Made by a program: the position numbers and the translations under genes. Shown in pieces: positions 6,807-10,256 of a stretch of DNA of 10,256 bases. The stretch comes from Myxococcales bacterium (GTDB lineage: Bacteria > Myxococcota_C > UBA6777), in contig JALTMC010000821.1 in the NCBI GenBank assembly GCA_027005175.1, forward strand, positions 1 through 10,256, given 5' to 3'. The notes below the pieces were generated by a model. The model did not search any database. It was not told the DNA's origin and saw nothing but the letters and a program-made list of their open reading frames with translations. How positions within the stretch are numbered: position 1 is the first letter of the stretch; each line of letters opens with the position of its first letter.

Positions 6807-6849
6807 AAAGAAGCTGCACCTCAACAAATTCGAGAGACACAGCTTCTTT
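6807..6849 (-). promoter_or_regulatory. Perfect 10-bp inverted repeat in the hydrolase leader
   Basis: AAAGAAGCTG (6807-6816) and CAGCTTCTTT (6840-6849) are exact complements with a 23-base loop. In the minus-strand message the hairpin ends about 12 bases before the hydrolase ribosome binding site. The upstream arm falls inside a 15-codon ORF (6868-6821) and the other arm after its stop. No U-run follows, so this is not a standard terminator. It may control translation or message stability. Confidence 0.45.
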
Positions 6850-6868
6850 CGTTGCACACCCTTGTCAT
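6821..6868 (-). CDS. Possible 15-codon leader ORF before the hydrolase
   Basis: ATG at 6868 opens a frame of 15 codons ending in TGA (6823-6821). It encodes MTRVCNERSCVSRIC, with AGAGG nine bases upstream of the ATG. The peptide has three R-x-C motifs spaced by five residues. Codons 7-10 overlap the first arm of the leader hairpin. ORFs this short arise often by chance, so this is called only because of the ribosome binding site and the hairpin overlap. Confidence 0.2.
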   Translation of the reverse strand: MTRVCNERSCVSRIC

Positions 6869-6916
6869 TAGGAAAAACCTCTTCCACTTCGGGCTTTTTC
6901 AAGACCCTTCCAGAAT

Positions 6917-6954
6917 CGACAGGACGAAGTTCAGATTGGGTGGGGGTCGTTGAC
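6917..6954 (-). repeat. Dispersed element, copy near the hydrolase
   Basis: On the minus strand this 38-base segment matches 9981-10018 at 30 of 38 positions, including the shared run GACCCCCACCC. It sits about 137 bases upstream of the hydrolase start, in the same orientation to its gene as the other copy. Weaker similarity continues for about 16 bases downstream. Function unknown; it may be an intergenic repeat family or a regulator site. Confidence 0.55.
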
Positions 6955-7400
6955 CCAAGAACTTGAAATCACAACCACGCATTCATCGAAAACAAACCCG
7001 AAGAAAATGTAACGAAAACAAACTGATTCGTCAAGAAAACAAAGCACGGCTGTCAACCCAAACATCGTTCCCATCCAAAGAACACCCGCCCAGCCCCCAT
7101 GGGCAGGCCGTAACAGAACATTTCTGAATCATGTGGGCCAAGCCTACTTCATCTGCAGTTTTTTTGCCTTCCATCGTTGCATCCAGAATAATGGGCAGAG
7201 GAACAACCGTCTATTCTCTCGGGCTTAGAGAGAGACTCAGCATCACCTTATGAGGGAGTTATTATGCAAAATACAACAGGATTTGTAACCTGGCCTTTCT
7301 GAGACCTTTGACATTTGCTCTCTGAGCATCACCCACCATCCGAAACATTCCAAACGAACCTGGGTAGCTGGAAAGAGTTTTGTCGAAACTTGACACAAAC
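6955..7400. other. Intergenic stretch without a convincing gene
   Basis: Between the dispersed element at 6917-6954 and the Cys-rich gene I see no protein-like ORF on either strand. The stretch contains A-rich near-repeats (CGAAAACAAAC at 6987 and 7013, a variant at 7032) and small dyads at 7091-7111 and 7114-7126. A promoter-like pair lies at 7164-7192 (plus) with a hairpin (7214-7234: TCTCTC/GAGAGA, 7-base loop) after it. GAGGGAG and an ATG at 7264 then open 12 codons. The predicted terminator of the Cys-rich gene occupies its right end. Confidence 0.6.
7164..7192 (+). promoter_or_regulatory. Candidate plus-strand promoter in the intergenic gap
   Basis: TTGCCT (7164-7169) and AATAAT (7187-7192) are separated by 17 bases, with four and five matches to the consensus hexamers. 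A transcript from near 7199 would carry a hairpin at 7214-7234, then a good ribosome binding site (7252-7258) and a 12-codon ORF at 7264-7302. It would then run antisense into the Cys-rich gene. There is no annotated plus-strand gene nearby that it could serve. Confidence 0.3.
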
Positions 7401-7402
7401 TC
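7375..7402 (-). terminator. Terminator-like hairpin at the end of the Cys-rich gene
   Basis: On the minus strand GAGTTTGTGTC (7402-7392) pairs with GACAAAACTC (7384-7375), ten base pairs with one bulged G and a seven-base loop. The stem begins inside the stop codon region and is followed by TTTCC. The stem is strong but AT-rich and the U-run is short, so this is a probable rather than certain intrinsic terminator. Confidence 0.45.
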
Positions 7403-8489
7403 ACTGAGCAACGATTTGAAGCTCAAACAACCCAGCACCACGATCGCTATCAACAGCAAAGACGATACTCCGATCCCCTACAGTTTGAAAAGAGAAAGTG
7501 AGAGTTTTCCCGGGATTGGCTATTTTTGAGATCAGGCCCGTTTTGCCACCACTGCCGCAATCCTGCTCTATCTTGCTTAATTGACAATTATTTTTTTGTT
7601 CAAAGATGTAGAGGAAGGCATAGAATGCTTTGGGCGTTAATGTAAATTGATAGCGCTTCCCTCCGCGAGCGATAAATCGGTAGTAGAGTTGCCCTTTTTT
7701 GAGTCCACCTCCAGTAACTTGGTTGCTCTTGCACTTGAGGGTTGGATGCTCGTCAACTGCCGCTCTCGTATCATCTTTGATCGTTACTTTTCCACCTACA
7801 AGATTCAGATACTTGGCATAATGACATCTATCATGAAGTGGTAGACATACTTTGACCTTGGAGGAACCTCCAATCGTTCGCTCTCCCAACAAATCACATC
7901 GATAACCTTGCCCCCTACGACAATCTGCGCGAGTTGTACACTTTTGCAAACATCCCCCTGAAGAATCACCAGGGATATAACAGAATCCATTTTTGGGGCA
8001 ACTTCGTGTGTTTCGATCACACTGGCTGGAACAGTACCCACCCCGAGGACCAACGAGGAAGGGAAAAGGTATATATGGAGGCGGCTGGGGCTGAGCTTGA
8101 TCTAGAATGCAATAGTTTGAGCCTCCACCGCAATCAGAATTGCTCTTGCAAGGGCCTCCCAGCTTGGAAGGATTTACAACATCGGGTTGCTGAACTTTTT
8201 CTCTAAAACTCTCCGATGTTAATACTTCTGCCATGTTTTCGGACTGGGATTCAGTAGTGTTCTCCGACTGGAGTTCAGCAGCATCCTGAACTCTTATCTT
8301 TTCTTTTAAGGGTGGCTCCTTCAACTCTTTTCGCTCTGTTTCTAAAGAGTCACCCTTCAACTTCTCAAAGCCAAACTCCCCATTTCGATTTTCGAAACTG
8401 GTATTATTTACAGAAACCTGACACCCTTCCCACAGAATGCCCTCGCAGCACAACAAGAGGAAACACCACAGAAACACTTGTTTTTTCAT
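7401..8489 (-). CDS. Exported cysteine-rich protein with C-terminal beta-sandwich-like region
   Basis: The 362-residue protein begins with a Lys-Lys and hydrophobic stretch (about 1-19) that acts as an export signal. The cysteines at 14, 15 and 23 do not form a standard lipobox, so lipidation is open. Residues about 25-108 are a polar, acidic linker with QSEN repeats. Residues 110-216 are Cys-rich (12 cysteines: 114, 120, 127, 153, 157, 164, 170, 180, 184, 190, 198, 215), with GGPCKSNSDCG and CTTRADCRRGQGYRC patterns known from deltaproteobacterial exported proteins. They probably form disulfides. Residues about 265-360 (YYRFIARGGKRYQFTL to IVFAVDSD) resemble pre-peptidase C-terminal (PPC) type beta-sandwiches; this is a visual call. 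There is no catalytic domain, so a surface or adhesion role is only inferred. The start has GGGGAG about 11 bases upstream and overlaps a 25-codon ORF by ATGA. Confidence 0.85.
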   Translation of the reverse strand: MKKQVFLWCFLLLCCEGILWEGCQVSVNNTSFENRNGEFGFEKLKGDSLETERKELKEPPLKEKIRVQDAAELQSENTTESQSENMAEVLTSESFREKVQQPDVVNPSKLGGPCKSNSDCGGGSNYCILDQAQPQPPPYIPFPFLVGPRGGYCSSQCDRNTRSCPKNGFCYIPGDSSGGCLQKCTTRADCRRGQGYRCDLLGERTIGGSSKVKVCLPLHDRCHYAKYLNLVGGKVTIKDDTRAAVDEHPTLKCKSNQVTGGGLKKGQLYYRFIARGGKRYQFTLTPKAFYAFLYIFEQKNNCQLSKIEQDCGSGGKTGLISKIANPGKTLTFSFQTVGDRSIVFAVDSDRGAGLFELQIVAQ

Positions 8490-8563
8490 AATCGTATACT
8501 CTCCCCATAAAAAAGAGTCCTTTCACTCCATACAAACAAAGAATTTTGATTGATGACATCCAT
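8486..8563 (-). CDS. Possible 25-residue small protein or leader peptide
   Basis: ATG at 8563 follows a good ribosome binding site (AGAGGTG, four bases before the ATG). The frame runs 25 codons (MDVINQNSLFVWSERTLFYG, then ESIRL) to a TGA at 8488-8486. That stop overlaps the ATG of the Cys-rich gene in the classic ATGA arrangement, which suggests translational coupling. The ORF also contains the ribosome binding site of the next gene. There is no recognisable domain, signal or membrane segment. It lies 51 bases after the RCC1 stop. Chance remains possible at this length. Confidence 0.35.
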   Translation of the reverse strand: MDVINQNSLFVWSERTLFYGESIRL

Positions 8564-8589
8564 TGTTCACCTCTTTGCGAACCAATCCA

Positions 8590-8619
8590 CTTTAAGCACC
8601 CGAAGTTCCGGCCCTTAAG
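8590..8619 (-). terminator. Imperfect hairpin at the RCC1 stop codon
   Basis: On the minus strand CTTAAG...CTTAAAG (one bulge) encloses CCG/CGG with a GAACTT loop; mismatches lie between the two stems. It covers the TAA at 8617-8615. No U-run follows (TGGATTGG), so it may be a processing or attenuation structure in a continuing transcript rather than a terminator. Confidence 0.3.
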
Positions 8620-9934
8620 GAAGGCGAGTGGCTGTAGGAGTCGATCGATTGATATTCGTTCCATCACCTAGCTGCCCTCGGTTGTTCTTTCCCCAACACA
8701 CGATCCCGCCACCTGTGGGACGGGCGCAATTATGATGGCCTCCTGCAATGAACTCTGCGACTTTACTGAGGCTGCGAACCTGCACAGGAAGAGGTTGGTC
8801 GTCCGTCGTACCGTTCCCCATCTCTCCAGAGTTCCCCTGCCCCCAACACAGTAGGGCTTTGGCCTTTTGTGCACAGGAGTGATGCCCTATCGCAAGTCGC
8901 AGAACCCCAGACAACCCCTTAACTGGTGCTGGAGTGGAGCGCTGTTGAAGCGTACCGTCACCGAGTTGCCCCCCACTATTGCGCCCCCAACATACAACGC
9001 TCCCCCCCGGCTTGAGAGCGCATGTATGATAGTGTCCGGGAGCGATTTGTGTGATGGTACCCAGACCAACAACTTTCACCGGAATAGAGTGCTGATTTGT
9101 TGTTCCATCACCGAGTTGACCATAAGTATTGCTCCCCCAACATACAACGCTTCCCTCACGACGTAAGGCGCAACTATGTTTTTGGCTCGCACCGATTTGA
9201 ACTGCGTCAACCAACCCCTTAACAGGCACAGGCAGCGTACGATCCGTGGTAGTACCATCTCCAACTTGGCCGGAAGAATTCCCCCCCCAACAGCTAACAC
9301 TGCCACTTTGATGTCGAGCACAGGTCTGATAGTCTCCTGCAACAATTGCGACAATGTTAGAAAGCCCCTGTACAGGTACAGGAGTCAAGCGGCGTGTTGT
9401 TGTACCATCCCCCAACCGCCCACCAGCCCCCCAACATAAAACCTTGCCATTTGCTCGCAATGCACAGCTATGGAACCGACCAGCTGCAAGTTGAACAACA
9501 TCCTCAAGCCCAATCACTCGCACGGGGATAGAGCGGTCTATCCTTGTCCCATCGCCGAGTTCCCCCTCGCTGTTTGCACCCCAACAACGAACCCCACCGC
9601 TCTTATGTACAACACATGTGTGGAGTTCCGAAGCAGCCATCACAGACACAGGGTCCACTTTCGGCTGCTCCACTCCATCACCCATATCAGCATCCACAGT
9701 ATCTGGACTCCAAACCTCCAAAGGAACTCTTTCCTTGCCCATAGCACCCTCCCCCGCATCAACACGCTCCCCCACACCAGCATCCGCAGTATCTGGGCTC
9801 CAAGCCTCCAAAGGAACTCTTTCCTTGCCCACAGCACCCTCCCCTGCATCAACACGCCCACGAAGAGAACTGTTACACCCGAGACCACCAACAGACAAAA
9901 CAAACCATAAAAAGAACCATCGACTCAATGTCAT
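8615..9934 (-). CDS. Exported RCC1-repeat beta-propeller protein, probable lipoprotein
   Basis: The protein is 439 residues from the ATG at 9934, which has AGAGG nine bases upstream and opens directly onto a signal peptide (MTLSRWFFLWFVLSVGGLGC). The longer frame to 10078 has no ribosome binding site and a leader without protein character. Cys20 after VGGLG may be lipidated, although the lipobox is not standard. Residues 27-56 and 57-86 are two near-identical 30-residue linkers (RVDAGEGAxGKERVPLE). From about residue 97 there are seven RCC1 repeats ending in CWGxNxxGQLGDGT-type motifs, enough for a complete seven-bladed propeller. Nearly every repeat has two cysteines 11-12 residues apart (for example HTC...RCWG), likely disulfides in an exported protein. 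Bacterial RCC1 proteins of this type are of unknown function; binding of proteins or glycans is inferred. It heads the transcript containing the small ORF and the Cys-rich gene. Confidence 0.92.
   Translation of the reverse strand: MTLSRWFFLWFVLSVGGLGCNSSLRGRVDAGEGAVGKERVPLEAWSPDTADAGVGERVDAGEGAMGKERVPLEVWSPDTVDADMGDGVEQPKVDPVSVMAASELHTCVVHKSGGVRCWGANSEGELGDGTRIDRSIPVRVIGLEDVVQLAAGRFHSCALRANGKVLCWGAGGRLGDGTTTRRLTPVPVQGLSNIVAIVAGDYQTCARHQSGSVSCWGGNSSGQVGDGTTTDRTLPVPVKGLVDAVQIGASQKHSCALRREGSVVCWGSNTYGQLGDGTTNQHSIPVKVVGLGTITQIAPGHYHTCALKPGGSVVCWGRNSGGQLGDGTLQQRSTPAPVKGLSGVLRLAIGHHSCAQKAKALLCWGQGNSGEMGNGTTDDQPLPVQVRSLSKVAEFIAGGHHNCARPTGGGIVCWGKNNRGQLGDGTNINRSTPTATRLP
9689..9857 (-). repeat. 90-bp in-frame direct repeat in the RCC1 gene
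   Basis: Unit 9689-9778 is repeated from 9779 to about 9857. The longest identical block includes CCTCCAAAGGAACTCTTTCC. It encodes the two 30-residue linkers between the signal peptide and the propeller. The high identity indicates a recent duplication that changes linker length without shifting the frame. Confidence 0.9.
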
Positions 9935-9980
9935 CAGAAAAAACCTCTTATGTTGTGGGCGTGGAAACTCCCTCCAAAGT

Positions 9981-10018
9981 CTACAAGGCGAAGGCCGGAT
10001 AGGGTGGGGGTCCTTGAC
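9981..10018 (-). repeat. Dispersed element, copy near the RCC1 gene
   Basis: This is the partner of 6917-6954 (30 of 38 identical, same orientation). It lies 46 bases upstream of the RCC1 ATG, in the untranslated leader. The next 16 bases also show partial similarity between the copies (10 of 16). In this copy the frame reads VKDPHPIRPSPC and in the other VNDPHPI-stop-TSSC, so a coding origin is not supported. Confidence 0.55.
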
Positions 10019-10143
10019 AATATTCTCACCATAGAGGAACAAACTCGATCCGCAAAGTTCGCCTCGTTCCACGAGCACTCAAAAAAACTTTTCACTTCTA
10101 TTCAAGGATAGCCCTTGTTTGCATCATAGAATGTTCAAAGATT

Positions 10144-10172
10144 GCACGATACTTTCACAAAAGATATCGTAC
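10144..10172. promoter_or_regulatory. Strong hairpin upstream of the RCC1 gene
   Basis: On the minus strand GTACGATA (10172-10165) pairs with TATCGTGC (10151-10144) with one G-T wobble. Inside, CTTT pairs with AAAG around a TGTG loop, with a single unpaired T. That makes 12 base pairs in 29 bases. No U-run follows on the minus side (AATCTTTG). It could be an operator, a processing site or the end of an unseen upstream transcript. Confidence 0.45.
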
Positions 10173-10178
10173 TAGATG

Positions 10179-10220
10179 GTCAAGTCCACAGCGCACCCTG
10201 CTATGGACCTGATTCTTGAC
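10179..10220. promoter_or_regulatory. Nested dyad next to the right window edge
   Basis: GTCCA (10184-10188) pairs with TGGAC (10204-10208), and inside it AGC (10190-10192) pairs with GCT (10200-10202) after one mismatch. An outer GTCAAG (10179-10184) pairs with CTTGAC (10215-10220), sharing the G at 10184. It starts only 6 bases after the strong hairpin at 10144-10172. Role unknown; it may belong to a gene outside the window. Confidence 0.3.
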
Positions 10221-10256
10221 ACCAAGACTTGTACGATTTGTGTATACCCTAGCAGC

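Larger units (their letters stand above)
9935..10256. other. Region upstream of the RCC1 gene, no gene seen
   Basis: No protein-like ORF is seen here on either strand. The region contains the dispersed element copy (9981-10018), a T7 run on the minus strand (10081-10087), and two dyads at 10144-10172 and 10179-10220. At 10216-10221 is a plus-strand TTGACA with a poor -10 (TGTGTA) 17 bases on. It is probably the control region of the RCC1 gene and perhaps of a divergent gene beyond the right edge. Confidence 0.5.

Noticed and set aside
6712-6966. 84-codon plus-strand frame at the hydrolase start
   Set aside because: It begins inside the hydrolase gene on the opposite strand, contains the inverted repeat and the dispersed element, and has no usable ribosome binding site.
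7191-7253. 20-codon plus-strand ORF whose stop overlaps the next ribosome binding site
   Set aside because: It has no ribosome binding site and its ATG lies inside the predicted -10 element.
9935-10078. 48-residue N-terminal extension of the RCC1 protein
   Set aside because: The first codon is GTG without a ribosome binding site, and the extension would hide the signal peptide. ATG 9934 has both a ribosome binding site and the signal peptide at its start.
7401-10078. Long plus-strand frames opposite the RCC1 and Cys-rich genes
   Set aside because: They are shadows of repetitive Gly/Cys-rich coding on the minus strand, with no domain character or start signals.

Overview
The window reads as chromosomal DNA of a Deltaproteobacteria/Myxococcota-like bacterium of moderate GC. 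This is inferred from gene style, not from a marker gene: an NtrC-type two-component pair, an RCC1-propeller exported protein with 'DAG'-rich linker repeats, a 'C-x5-C' cysteine-rich exported protein, and a small protein with a winged-helix-like N-terminus and a proline-rich tail. I see no transposase, integrase, tRNA, rRNA, CRISPR array or phage gene. All genes but one lie on the minus strand. Both window ends are open.

Left part (1-3200): a cytosolic PAS-PAS histidine kinase (513-2057, minus) is followed after 4 bases by the start of an NtrC-family response regulator (508 to beyond base 1, minus). Divergent from them is one plus-strand gene (2289-3200) of unknown function. It has a good -35/-10 pair, and that promoter together with the ribosome binding site fixes its start well inside the longest open frame.

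Convergent gap (3201-3635): no convincing gene, but a dense set of repeats. They are a decayed repeat of about 75 bp that begins inside the 3' end of the plus-strand gene, a 16-bp doublet, and five 20-bp units whose last copy contains the stop codon of the serpin gene.

Middle part (3636-6779, minus): a secreted serpin (predicted P1 Lys) with a very basic N-terminal extension is tightly coupled behind a class I SAM-dependent methyltransferase. Upstream is a membrane-anchored alpha/beta hydrolase with an intact Ser-Asp-His triad. A 7-bp tandem repeat abuts the likely promoter of the methyltransferase-serpin pair. The hydrolase leader carries a perfect 10-bp inverted repeat that overlaps a 15-codon ORF.

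Right part (6789-10256): a gap of about 610 bp with a possible small plus-strand transcription unit, then two exported-protein genes on the minus strand. These are a Cys-rich protein with a C-terminal beta-sandwich-like region and a seven-repeat RCC1 propeller protein. Between them is a candidate 25-codon gene that overlaps the Cys-rich gene by ATGA. The 322 bp before the RCC1 gene holds strong dyads and a copy of a 38-bp element that also occurs before the hydrolase gene. Overall the window combines one regulatory pair with several envelope or secreted proteins (serpin, hydrolase, Cys-rich protein, RCC1 protein). I see no defence system or biosynthetic cluster. The most unusual items are the serpin, the repeats, and the leader ORF/hairpin arrangements.
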